From assembly GCF_002233755.1 (NCBI RefSeq), contig NZ_NIFO01000001.1:62001-126000 (forward strand): a stretch of DNA of 64,000 nucleotides. The letters run 5' to 3'. The notes beneath the pieces were generated by a model. The model made no database searches and was not told the DNA's origin. It was given only the letters and a program-made list of their open reading frames with translations. Shown here piece by piece: positions 28,635 through 36,939 of this stretch (positions within the stretch are counted from its first letter, which is position 1; every line of letters begins with the position of its first letter). The stretch comes from Acinetobacter piscicola (GTDB taxonomy: Bacteria; Pseudomonadota; Gammaproteobacteria; Pseudomonadales; Moraxellaceae). Position numbers and translations under genes: made by a program.

Positions 28635-29474
28635 TTAAGCTTTATCCGTCAATTCTAAAGCACGTTGATAAGCGACTTTTTTCTTAATTCCTGTTAAATC
28701 CGCAGCCAATTGTGAAGCGGCTTTAACTGAAAGATCTTCAAGTAAGCGTAGTAATAGTTTATCCAATTTTTCTTGATCTAAATCTTTTTCAGTTGGCGCG
28801 CCACCAATCACCAATACAATTTCACCTTTTTGCTGATTGCGATCATTTTCGATAAAACTGACCAATTCTGATAACGTCATTTTTTTAATGGTTTCAAAAG
28901 TCTTGGTAATTTCGCGAGCAAAACCAACAGGACGATCCGCACCAAACACATTCGCCATATCTTTAACACTGTCTAAAATACGATGCGGTGCTTCATAGAT
29001 GATCATGGTTTGAGTTTCATGCTTTAATTTTTCGAGTTGTAATAGACGTTGAGACTGTTTTGAAGATAAAAAACCTTCAAAACTAAAGCGGTCGCTCGGC
29101 AAGCCTACAGCACTCAATGCAGCAATTGCGGCACATGCACCGGGTACAGGAATCACACGGATATTATTTTCCTGAGCAGCACGAACCAACTTAAAACCAG
29201 GATCACTGATTAAAGGTGTACCCGCATCGCTGACAAGCGCAACATCATCACCATTTTTTAATTTTTCGATAAGTATATCAATTTTGTTACTTTCATTGTG
29301 ATCGTGGCACGCTGTGAGCGGAGTTGATATATTATAGTGCTTTAATAATTGAGCAGATTGGCGTGTATCTTCTGCCGCAATCACTGAAACAGACTTTAAA
29401 ATTTCAATAGAACGAAAAGTCATATCATCTAAGTGCCCAATTGGGGTCGCTACGACAAATAATTGAGCACTCAT
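28635..29474 (-). CDS. rsmI: 16S rRNA (cytidine1402-2'-O)-methyltransferase
   Basis: Methylates the ribose of C1402 in 16S rRNA. The tetrapyrrole-methylase fold motifs are present: LFVVATPIGHLDDMTFRSIEIL, VIAAEDTRQSAQLLKHY, VALVSDAGTPLISDPGFKLV and VPGACAAIAALSAVGLPSDRFSFEGFL. I start at the ATG at 29474 (MSAQLFVV), with GGAG six bases upstream; an ATG at 29486 has none. It is divergent from the lpoA-like gene, with only 10 bases between the two start codons, as in the E. coli yraL-lpoA pair. Confidence 0.95.
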   Translation of the reverse strand: MSAQLFVVATPIGHLDDMTFRSIEILKSVSVIAAEDTRQSAQLLKHYNISTPLTACHDHNESNKIDILIEKLKNGDDVALVSDAGTPLISDPGFKLVRAAQENNIRVIPVPGACAAIAALSAVGLPSDRFSFEGFLSSKQSQRLLQLEKLKHETQTMIIYEAPHRILDSVKDMANVFGADRPVGFAREITKTFETIKKMTLSELVSFIENDRNQQKGEIVLVIGGAPTEKDLDQEKLDKLLLRLLEDLSVKAASQLAADLTGIKKKVAYQRALELTDKA

Positions 29475-29484
29475 AAGGTTCTCC

Positions 29485-30435
29485 ATGAAGAATAAAATAG
29501 TATTGAATTGTATAAAAAGAATGGCGTTGCTAGGAATCGTTGGATTTACAATCCAAATTCATGCAGAGGTATTGGTTATTTTACCCGAAACTGGCCCTAT
29601 GTCGCGAGCTGGTTTAAGTATCAAACAGGGTATATTAAGTGCATATCAAGTTGGGAATAACAATATTCCATTAAAATTTGTCAATTCAGAACAGAAATCA
29701 CTCAAATTAATTTTAAAGCAGAATGTCAATAAAAAGACGCAAATGATTATTGGCCCATTGGCTCGACCTGATGTCGAAGCCTTAATCAAGCTTAAACCTA
29801 AAGTGCCTGTTTTGGCGTTGAATGAGGTTTATCCTACACATAAAAATGTTTGGCAATATAGTCTTTCTAAAAACGATGATGCTTTAGCACTGTTGGATTA
29901 TATTCACCATGATAAAGTTTCAAAACTCTATGTGGTTCGTGAGAAGGGAGCGGAAGCAGAATCTATTAATTTTTTAAATGCATTGTTTATGAATTATCGT
30001 GGAGAAGTTGATCCTGTAGATGAAATGCCAAAAGTGAGAGCGAACAATGAGGGTGTTTTGTTACTAGGTTCAAATGAGTGGCTGACTAGTTTAAAGAAAT
30101 TACAGAAAAAGAATATTTATACACAAGCGATTGCGGTCAATGAGAAAAAAGCTTTGCCGAAAGGAATGAAGTTCTGTGATGTCCCTGCATTGTATATCGC
30201 TGAATGGAGCGATGTGATTCAAGCTTATAAAGAGAAACCGACATCATTACCGTATCAGCGATTGTACGCATTTGGTGGCGATGCATGGCATATTGCTGAA
30301 CATTTTGTACTCAACCCAAAGGCTAAAAATTTAACGTTTAGTGGTCGGACTGGAAAAATTAAAATTGAAGCTAATCGTGTTGAGCGTATTCCGCAGTGTT
30401 TTGAACGCTCTAAAAGCAATTTAGTGGCATTGTAG
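29485..30435 (+). CDS. lpoA: LpoA-like penicillin-binding protein activator, short and non-lipidated
   Basis: Related to the C-terminal periplasmic-binding-protein-like domain of LpoA, the activator of PBP1A: VLVILPETGPMSRAGLSIKQGILSAYQ, IIGPLARPDVEALIKL, PVLALNE, and LYAFGGDAWHIAEHF. The identification also rests on gene order (rsmI, this gene, yraN, BON lipoprotein), the same as in E. coli. At 316 residues it is about half the E. coli length, lacking the N-terminal TPR-like domain, and the signal peptide ends in IHA with no lipobox Cys, so it should be soluble in the periplasm. Confidence 0.75.
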   Translation: MKNKIVLNCIKRMALLGIVGFTIQIHAEVLVILPETGPMSRAGLSIKQGILSAYQVGNNNIPLKFVNSEQKSLKLILKQNVNKKTQMIIGPLARPDVEALIKLKPKVPVLALNEVYPTHKNVWQYSLSKNDDALALLDYIHHDKVSKLYVVREKGAEAESINFLNALFMNYRGEVDPVDEMPKVRANNEGVLLLGSNEWLTSLKKLQKKNIYTQAIAVNEKKALPKGMKFCDVPALYIAEWSDVIQAYKEKPTSLPYQRLYAFGGDAWHIAEHFVLNPKAKNLTFSGRTGKIKIEANRVERIPQCFERSKSNLVAL

Positions 30436-30471
30436 ATTCTGATCGATCATAAAATTACAGTATTCTTCATC

Positions 30472-30888
30472 ATGGCAAAAAATTCTTTAGGTCAATGGGC
30501 GGAGCAAGAGGCGGTAAATATTTTGCTCCGCCATCACTATCAAATTTTAAAATTGAATTACTTTTCCCGATTTGGGGAAGTTGATATTATTGCCCAATAT
30601 CAAGACAATTTAGTTTTTGTCGAAGTCAAGGCTAGAACACCCACACAGTTAGGCAAAGCCTTTGAAGTGGTAAGTTTATCAAAGCAAAAGAAATTATTTA
30701 AAACGGCGCTCAAATTTTTACAAGATCATCCTCATTATGAACAATACTATTGTCGTTTTGATGTAATTAGTTTTGATTTACATCATAAAATTGCAAAAAA
30801 CGTACAGCAAGACTTTACTCAAATCTCTTATGATCAAGCATGGATTGAAAATGCATTTACTTTAGATGCAGACTTGATTAATCTGTGA
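30472..30888 (+). CDS. yraN: UPF0102 family protein YraN
   Basis: A 138-residue protein of the UPF0102/YraN family with an endonuclease-like fold. The motif pattern GEVDIIAQYQDNLVFVEVKAR carries the Glu/Asp/Glu-x-Lys residues of the nuclease superfamily. The cellular role is not established. It lies 36 bases after the lpoA-like gene in the conserved order. Confidence 0.9.
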   Translation: MAKNSLGQWAEQEAVNILLRHHYQILKLNYFSRFGEVDIIAQYQDNLVFVEVKARTPTQLGKAFEVVSLSKQKKLFKTALKFLQDHPHYEQYYCRFDVISFDLHHKIAKNVQQDFTQISYDQAWIENAFTLDADLINL

Positions 30889-31004
30889 TTGAAAATTCAA
30901 GCACCGTTATTTAATAGTTATTTAAAAAATATAGAATATTTTAGTGTATAGGCTTTCCATGTAAGGATCGCTTTATAGGCTAAATTCAATAGGAGTTTTG
31001 CTGA

Positions 31005-31706
31005 GTGTTAAAGCGTATTGTCATAACCATGATGTGTGTAGCAAGTTTGTCTGGTTGCGCAAGTTTTATCTCAGGTGGCACAGGTTCTGCACCTGTGGGA
31101 ACGGAAAGCGGTGTTAGATCTTTAGGTCAAGTATTCATTGACTCTTCTATTGAACGTACTGCCAAAATAAATTTATATAAACTCGATGCACGGTTTAAGC
31201 AATCTCGCGTCAATATTAGCAGTTTTCACAGCAATGTATTGATGACAGGGCAAGTTCCTGATGCACATTTAAAGCAATTGGCTGAAGATAATTTACGTGC
31301 CATGAGTGATGTAAAAGCTGTACATAATTATATTACGATCGGTAACCAAATTGGTTATAGCACGATTATGCAAGATGCAAGTGTGACAGCCAATACGCGT
31401 GGCTTAATTATGAAAGCACCAGTTGTTTCAGACAATAAAGTGCTTATTCATACTGAAGATGGTGTGTTGTATGTTTTAGGTCGTTTAAATAATGCTGAAA
31501 TTGCAGACTTAAATGATGTTTTACAAAGGGTTGGAAATGTCACTAAAATCGTGACCTTGATTGATAATACCGAGCAAGGGAATAATTCAGTTCAATCTTC
31601 ATCATTTACAGCACCTGTCGTGAATAATACGCAACCTGAGGTACAAACTCCAGTTGCGATCGATCCAAACGCTGCCGAGCCAAGCAATAATGTTATTCAA
31701 CAATAG
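31005..31706 (+). CDS. dolP: BON-domain outer-membrane lipoprotein (DolP-like)
   Basis: A 233-residue lipoprotein with lipobox LSGC at about residues 15-18. Two BON domains are visible, about residues 50-115 (FKQSRVNISSFHSNVLMTGQVPD, MSDVKAVHNYITIG) and 125-190 (DNKVLIHTEDGVLYVLGRLNNAEI, VGNVTKIVTLID), followed by a low-complexity tail. E. coli DolP has the same two-domain layout and supports outer-membrane integrity at the septum. The start is a GTG with TAGGAG nine bases upstream; no ATG precedes the signal peptide. Confidence 0.88.
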   Translation: MLKRIVITMMCVASLSGCASFISGGTGSAPVGTESGVRSLGQVFIDSSIERTAKINLYKLDARFKQSRVNISSFHSNVLMTGQVPDAHLKQLAEDNLRAMSDVKAVHNYITIGNQIGYSTIMQDASVTANTRGLIMKAPVVSDNKVLIHTEDGVLYVLGRLNNAEIADLNDVLQRVGNVTKIVTLIDNTEQGNNSVQSSSFTAPVVNNTQPEVQTPVAIDPNAAEPSNNVIQQ

Positions 31707-32580
31707 GTTGCAACCTTTAAAAGTTAAACTTCTTAAACAGTTAGAAAGCTTTAAATCACAATATAAAGATTTCCGCTTATATGATTTAGGAAGTATTACC
31801 ATCAATGGATTAACCCCGAAAAAGGGCTATTCCATTAAACCAAATGTTGCTTATGGCCTGAAAGCTAGACAACGTTTAGATCTGTATATTTCTAATCAAA
31901 ATAAACACAAGCCACTGATTATTTTTGTACATGGTGGCGCGTGGACGCATGGTGATAAAAGTGCGTATAAGTTTGTTGGCGAAGCATTCAGTCGATTTGG
32001 CTATGATGTTGCGGTGATGAATTATCATCTTGCACCTGAACACAAGTTTCCAAGTTATGTCACAGATTTGGCTGTTGCTTTAAATTATTTGCAGCAACAA
32101 CAAAGTAAACTGGGGATCTCAACGACCAATATTGCACTTATGGGACATTCAGCAGGAGCATTTAACATTGCCTCTTTGCTGTATCATCCTCAGCATTATG
32201 ATTTACAAATAAAACATAATATTAAAGCAATGATTGGTATTGCTGGGCCTTATCATTTTGACTATAAAGGTGATCCTTTGGCAGAAGCCGCTTTTGATCA
32301 AAGTGTGCCTTTTGAGCAAGTGATGCCTTATTATTTTGTAGAAACCAATGCAGTGAAACATTATTTGCTGTTGGCTGAAAATGATCAAATCGTGAAAGAT
32401 AAGAATTCTTTAGACTTTAAATTGCAACTTGAACAAAAGGGCAATCATTGCGAAATACGAGTGATTCCAAAAACGGGTCATATTTCAATTATGGGAAGTG
32501 TCTCAAGTTTATTTAGCCGTTTCTTTAAAACACGTTCTGAAATTATTAACATTTTGGACAATATATTTAAAAATACCTAA
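31690..32580 (+). CDS. Alpha/beta hydrolase (esterase/lipase-like)
   Basis: A 296-residue alpha/beta hydrolase. The oxyanion motif LIIFVHGGAWTHGDKSAY, the nucleophile elbow ALMGHSAGAFN, an acid region LLAENDQIVKDK and the catalytic His in IPKTGHISIMGS are all present. The family includes carboxylesterases and kynurenine formamidase-like enzymes; the substrate is unknown. The ATG at 31690 overlaps the end of the BON gene by 17 bases, suggesting coupled translation; an upstream TTG at 31654 would lengthen the overlap. A terminator follows. Confidence 0.82.
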   Translation: MLFNNRLQPLKVKLLKQLESFKSQYKDFRLYDLGSITINGLTPKKGYSIKPNVAYGLKARQRLDLYISNQNKHKPLIIFVHGGAWTHGDKSAYKFVGEAFSRFGYDVAVMNYHLAPEHKFPSYVTDLAVALNYLQQQQSKLGISTTNIALMGHSAGAFNIASLLYHPQHYDLQIKHNIKAMIGIAGPYHFDYKGDPLAEAAFDQSVPFEQVMPYYFVETNAVKHYLLLAENDQIVKDKNSLDFKLQLEQKGNHCEIRVIPKTGHISIMGSVSSLFSRFFKTRSEIINILDNIFKNT

Positions 32581-32584
32581 AAAT

Positions 32585-32616
32585 AAAAAACACCTAGCAA
32601 TCGTTAGGTGTTTTTT
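32585..32616. terminator. Terminator between the esterase gene and nudC
   Basis: AAAAAACACCTA and its complement around a seven- to eight-base loop, with A and T runs on the two flanks. It lies between convergent genes and should act on both. Confidence 0.85.
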
Positions 32617-32652
32617 ATTCATGAACTTCGTTTTATCAATTCAATTACAAAC

Positions 32653-33411
32653 TCAATCTTGATGCATTGGCGTACCGTGAATCACATGCTCAATCATGGC
32701 ATGCGCAATACTGCCTGTAAACGGTGTCTCAGGAAGCTGATCAAATTTGAAGAATTGAGCATCGCTAATTTCTTCTTCTTGCAACACAATTTCACCTGAT
32801 TCAAATTCTGCTTTAAACGCTAGCATTAAATTACTTGGAAAGGGCCACGGTTGACTAGATAGATAAGTTACATTTTTGACATGCAAACCGACTTCTTCCA
32901 ACGTTTCTCTTTTGACCGCTTCTTCCAAAGTTTCACCAACTTCAACAAAACCTGCAATTAAACCGTACATATTGCTGATATTTTTTGCATTCTTTGCTAG
33001 CAGAATTTCATCTTTACCGCGTGTAATCACTGTGATGATACAGGGTTGTACACGCGGGTATTGATGATAGCGACAAGCAGGGCAAACCATTGCATATTCA
33101 ACAGGATGGACTTCTGTTTCATGCCCACAATGACTACAAAACTTATGGTTTCTACGCCACTCTAATAGTTGCACTGCACGACTGGCTTGTTCAAATTGTG
33201 GTTTAGTCCACTGTGAAATAAGCTGTCGAATGGGGATGAGTTGATATCCTTCTGGAATCGCATCTTCTGCTAAAAGATCTCGGGCAATGATTTGATCACC
33301 CGAGCTAAAACTAATATCACTTGCTAATTTTTCAACTTTGGGAAGTTGAAGATTTTCATCCACTAAAAGTTGGTGATGATGAAAAATATAAGCAAGTGAT
33401 AATTCAGACAT
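32653..33411 (-). CDS. nudC: NADH pyrophosphatase / NAD-cap RNA hydrolase
   Basis: Nudix hydrolase that cleaves NAD(H) and, in E. coli, removes NAD caps from RNA. The zinc ribbon is CSHCGHETEV with CPACRYHQYPR, the Nudix box is GFVEVGETLEEAVKRETLEEVGL, and the NudC signature after the box reads SQPWPFPSN. Length (252) is typical. Its ATG overlaps the stop of the upstream FimL-like gene by one base (TAATG), so translation is likely coupled. Confidence 0.94.
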   Translation of the reverse strand: MSELSLAYIFHHHQLLVDENLQLPKVEKLASDISFSSGDQIIARDLLAEDAIPEGYQLIPIRQLISQWTKPQFEQASRAVQLLEWRRNHKFCSHCGHETEVHPVEYAMVCPACRYHQYPRVQPCIITVITRGKDEILLAKNAKNISNMYGLIAGFVEVGETLEEAVKRETLEEVGLHVKNVTYLSSQPWPFPSNLMLAFKAEFESGEIVLQEEEISDAQFFKFDQLPETPFTGSIAHAMIEHVIHGTPMHQD

Positions 33412-35054
33412 TAGGCAACCGATTTCAAGTTCTGACTACTGGTTAATGCAACATTAAACATCGCCTGCAAAACAGGTTGTTTATTTTGTAAATTTTCAAT
33501 CATCATATCTGCACTTGCCAATACATCGAGCAAATGATTAATGTGTTGAGCGTCTAAGCCTTGTTCTTTGGCAAGTTGAGTTTGTACAAAGTCTGCTGCT
33601 TCTAATAAAGCTTTTTGCCCGTCTTTTGCAGAAAGGAACAGCATAGCACCAGCAATCTCTCTCAGTTGAGACGGGATTGTTTCTAAGTTACTTACTTGAT
33701 TGTCTTGTAGATATTGAATGAGCGTGTTTGCACTCAAATCCGCAGTTGTCTTGGTTTCAGTCAGTAAAGCAGTGTGTGCTTCATCTAAACGATCCAAGGA
33801 AATCTGTAGATTATTCACTTTTAACTGTAGACGATTCGATGTGTAATTACGCTCTAAAATACCGATTGAATTCATTGCAGATAAAATGCTATTCATCAAT
33901 TGCTGAACGTAATTTTCATCTTTGAGCATATCCTCTTGAGACAAAAGATCAGCCTGTTGCTTCAGTTCCGCATAAGCTTCATTCAAGTTTAAAACTTTAA
34001 AAACATGAGCGAGATCATTCAGTTTCACTTTGATTTCTTGAGCTTTTTCACTGGTCATATTTTGGTAGTTAAACTCAATATCATTACGGATTTGTGACAT
34101 CTCATCGGTAATTAATTGGCTAACAGTATGAATGGTATCAAAGTCTGGGCCGTACAAATGACGGCTAAAGATTTGCAGTTGCGTATCTGTCAGAATATCT
34201 TCACCAACATTGATCTGCTCACGAATATGTTGTGAAACATCATCTTCTTGACTGATACAAATACTCAGAATATTAGCAGTGTCTAAAACCGAGGCATTAA
34301 AACCCTGTTGGTCTTTATGGAACAATGAAATATTGGTTTCGATACCAATTAACGTTCTTAGACGTGCATCATTTAACAAGATATTGTCAATTTGATTTAA
34401 AGCAAACGCAACCAAGCCCCAATATTGTGCACTTGGTTGATCTTTAGAAAAGTTTTCTAAATACGCACCAACCAACTTGAGACCTTGTAAATCAAGCTCA
34501 GTTTCTTGTTGTTTCAACAGTTTATGCAAACATAACTTATATAGTTTATGGACATAAACTGATTTTTCTAACTCAGGCGATTGCGGAAGGTTAAAATTAG
34601 GCGTAACACAATCCAACAATGGAACGATGGCTTGACCTTCAGGTGTCAACTCAAGACCTAATACCTGTTCTAAATGATTGAGTGAATCATGTAAAAATTG
34701 CGGTACTTTCACTTCGCGTAAACAACTAAACTCAATATAACGTTTGAGCATGGTTGTGCCTTCACTCAAGGCAATCACTTCTTCTGTATTGATATCACGC
34801 GGGTTTTGCATGATTTTACGCATCAGCTGTGCAGCCAATTCTGTAATTTTCGCAACTTGAGGCATATCAATCAGCATGAGTACATGAGCGCATTGCTCGA
34901 ATTGACTCAATGCATCATCAATACCGAAAGGTAAAGTTTGATCTTCAACTAAGCTACTAACAGCTGACTCTACTTGTAGAATTGAATTATCGACTTCTTT
35001 TTTAATAATAAGTAATGCCGTCGGATCAAAATGTATAGAGGTTTGGTAAGACAT
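33411..35054 (-). CDS. FimL-like protein (ChpA N-terminal HPt-like family)
   Basis: A 547-residue, almost entirely helical protein with no signal peptide. The N-terminal ~130 residues (ALSQFEQCAHVLMLIDMPQVAKITELAAQLMRKIM, then GTTMLKRYIEF) resemble the repeated N-terminal region of ChpA and FimL of Pseudomonas, and the length is near that of FimL. FimL influences type IV pilus function and cAMP there. I see no phosphorylatable HPt His motif and no CheA kinase domain. I am fairly but not fully sure of the family. Confidence 0.6.
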   Translation of the reverse strand: MSYQTSIHFDPTALLIIKKEVDNSILQVESAVSSLVEDQTLPFGIDDALSQFEQCAHVLMLIDMPQVAKITELAAQLMRKIMQNPRDINTEEVIALSEGTTMLKRYIEFSCLREVKVPQFLHDSLNHLEQVLGLELTPEGQAIVPLLDCVTPNFNLPQSPELEKSVYVHKLYKLCLHKLLKQQETELDLQGLKLVGAYLENFSKDQPSAQYWGLVAFALNQIDNILLNDARLRTLIGIETNISLFHKDQQGFNASVLDTANILSICISQEDDVSQHIREQINVGEDILTDTQLQIFSRHLYGPDFDTIHTVSQLITDEMSQIRNDIEFNYQNMTSEKAQEIKVKLNDLAHVFKVLNLNEAYAELKQQADLLSQEDMLKDENYVQQLMNSILSAMNSIGILERNYTSNRLQLKVNNLQISLDRLDEAHTALLTETKTTADLSANTLIQYLQDNQVSNLETIPSQLREIAGAMLFLSAKDGQKALLEAADFVQTQLAKEQGLDAQHINHLLDVLASADMMIENLQNKQPVLQAMFNVALTSSQNLKSVA

Positions 35055-35181
35055 TGATCTGCACCTATCCAGGGTTCTAAATGTTCTATTTTTAGCCTCA
35101 TAATAAGGCTAATTTTTCTAAGTTTTAATATAGCTGAAGAATGAAATCTTTACAGAACAAAATAGCGATTTAACACCACTT

Positions 35182-36723
35182 TTATTTTGCAAAAATGCAG
35201 GCTTCCCCGTATTTCTCTTGGTATTGTTTGACCCAGTTCTCATGCGCGTCTAATTCTTCATCAGAAGGAGCAATGACTGGAAGATCAAGTTCAAGTTTTT
35301 GTCGAATCGTGTTTCCTTGACCTTGCTCAGTATGTGCAGAAATCGCATCCATGTCAAAAGATACTTGTCCACCCGTCATGGCTAAGTAGACATCAGCTAA
35401 AATTTCAGCATCGAGTAATGCACCGTGGAAGGTACGATCTCGTTGTGGAATTTCATAACGACGTACTAAAGCATCCAATGAGTTTTTCTGTCCCGGATGT
35501 TTACTTTTTGCCATTGCCAAAGTATCGGTGACTTCACAAACTTCTGACAACGCAACTAAACCAGCGCGTTTGAATTCCATATCTAAGAAATTCATATCGA
35601 AGCTTGCGTTATGAGCAATAATTTCACTACCTTTTAAATAGTCAAATAACACCTGCGCAATTTCTGCATATTTCGGTTTATCTTTTAAAAACTCGTCTGT
35701 AATACCGTGAATGGCCTCTGAATCACCCACAGGCTTTTCAGGGTTGATGTAAATATGGATCGAACGACCTGTAAGTTTACGATTGACCATTTCAATCGCA
35801 CCAACCTCGACGATTCGGTCAGTATCTTGATAATAAAAACCTGTGGTTTCAGTATCGAGAATAAACTGCCTAGGGCCTTGCAAGTGCAGTGTCGCAGGGG
35901 TAATCACAATCTGTGGATGTGAACTTGATACAGTATCTAAATTTTGAATATCTTCAATTTGATCAATAGCATCCTCTAAACTAGGCACTTCAGAACTTAA
36001 ATCGTCAGTCATTGCTATTTCTTCGGTCATAGGTCTACTTGCTTCAATAGATGTTTGAATTTGAGTATGAGTGTGTTCAGAATCGAGCTGTAAATTTGTA
36101 GGTGCGTCTACGGCTATTACTTCATCAATGAGGATTTCTTCAACGACTTCTTCATCTTCAATTAAATCAAAACCAAAAGGGTCATCAAACAGCCAATCAT
36201 TTTCTACTTTTTTTTTATCACTCTCTATTACATGACTTTCTGGAGTATTTTTTAAAGGTGCTACTGGTTTAGTCGTTACAGAACGACTTGGTGATTTGGC
36301 TTTTAAGGTTTGTTCTGTACCCAAATTTGCTAATTGATCCGCCATTTCATTGCCCGCATGACCTGCATGACCTTTGATCCAGTTCCACTCAATTTCACGG
36401 CCTTGGCAAGTTTTATCTAGTTTTTGCCAAAGATCAGGATTTTTAACATCTTTCCAGTTTTTCTTTTTCCAACCCGTAATCCATTCAGTGATACCACGTT
36501 TAACATAAATAGAATCTGTCCAAATAATCAATTTGGCTTCCATAGGACAGAACGCAATGCCTTCAATGGCTGCGGTTAATTCCATACGGTTATTGGTTGT
36601 ATCTAACTCGCCACCACATAGTTTATGTTCTTCGGCTTCGGCAATGATATATGCACCCCATCCACCCGGACCTGGGTTGCCTTTACAAGCCCCATCGACA
36701 TAAAGAGTGATTGTTTGTGACAT
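35182..36723 (-). CDS. rnhA-dnaQ: RNase HI fused to DNA polymerase III epsilon subunit
   Basis: Residues 1-148 are RNase HI with its catalytic acids in YVDGACKGNPGPGGWGA, NRMELTAAIEG, IWTDSIYVKRG and GNEMADQLAN. Residues 150-280 are an acidic, low-complexity linker. From about residue 282 the DnaQ proofreading exonuclease follows with FILDTETTGF (Asp, Glu), HNASFDMNFL (Asp) and HGALLDAEILADVYL (His, Asp). After it, GGQVSFDMDA matches the clamp-binding site position of E. coli epsilon. Both domains look intact. I start at the ATG at 36723; an upstream TTG adds MVIT. In most bacteria these are separate adjacent genes. Confidence 0.95.
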   Translation of the reverse strand: MSQTITLYVDGACKGNPGPGGWGAYIIAEAEEHKLCGGELDTTNNRMELTAAIEGIAFCPMEAKLIIWTDSIYVKRGITEWITGWKKKNWKDVKNPDLWQKLDKTCQGREIEWNWIKGHAGHAGNEMADQLANLGTEQTLKAKSPSRSVTTKPVAPLKNTPESHVIESDKKKVENDWLFDDPFGFDLIEDEEVVEEILIDEVIAVDAPTNLQLDSEHTHTQIQTSIEASRPMTEEIAMTDDLSSEVPSLEDAIDQIEDIQNLDTVSSSHPQIVITPATLHLQGPRQFILDTETTGFYYQDTDRIVEVGAIEMVNRKLTGRSIHIYINPEKPVGDSEAIHGITDEFLKDKPKYAEIAQVLFDYLKGSEIIAHNASFDMNFLDMEFKRAGLVALSEVCEVTDTLAMAKSKHPGQKNSLDALVRRYEIPQRDRTFHGALLDAEILADVYLAMTGGQVSFDMDAISAHTEQGQGNTIRQKLELDLPVIAPSDEELDAHENWVKQYQEKYGEACIFAK

Positions 36724-36939
36724 AGTAATAACCAATGAAAGTGAAGAAAGAGTTGAACATAGCGGTTTAAGAATTTATTGTATACGCAAATCAGCGTTTT
36801 CTGCGCATGAACTGAGATTTTTTTAATTTCTTGTAACATTTGTATGCAATTCGCATTCAAATTTTGCCTTGTATGAGTCTGTAGCTCTACTAAAATGGCA
36901 GAGATAAAATAATTTACTAATATGTTGTTCGGAACCCTT

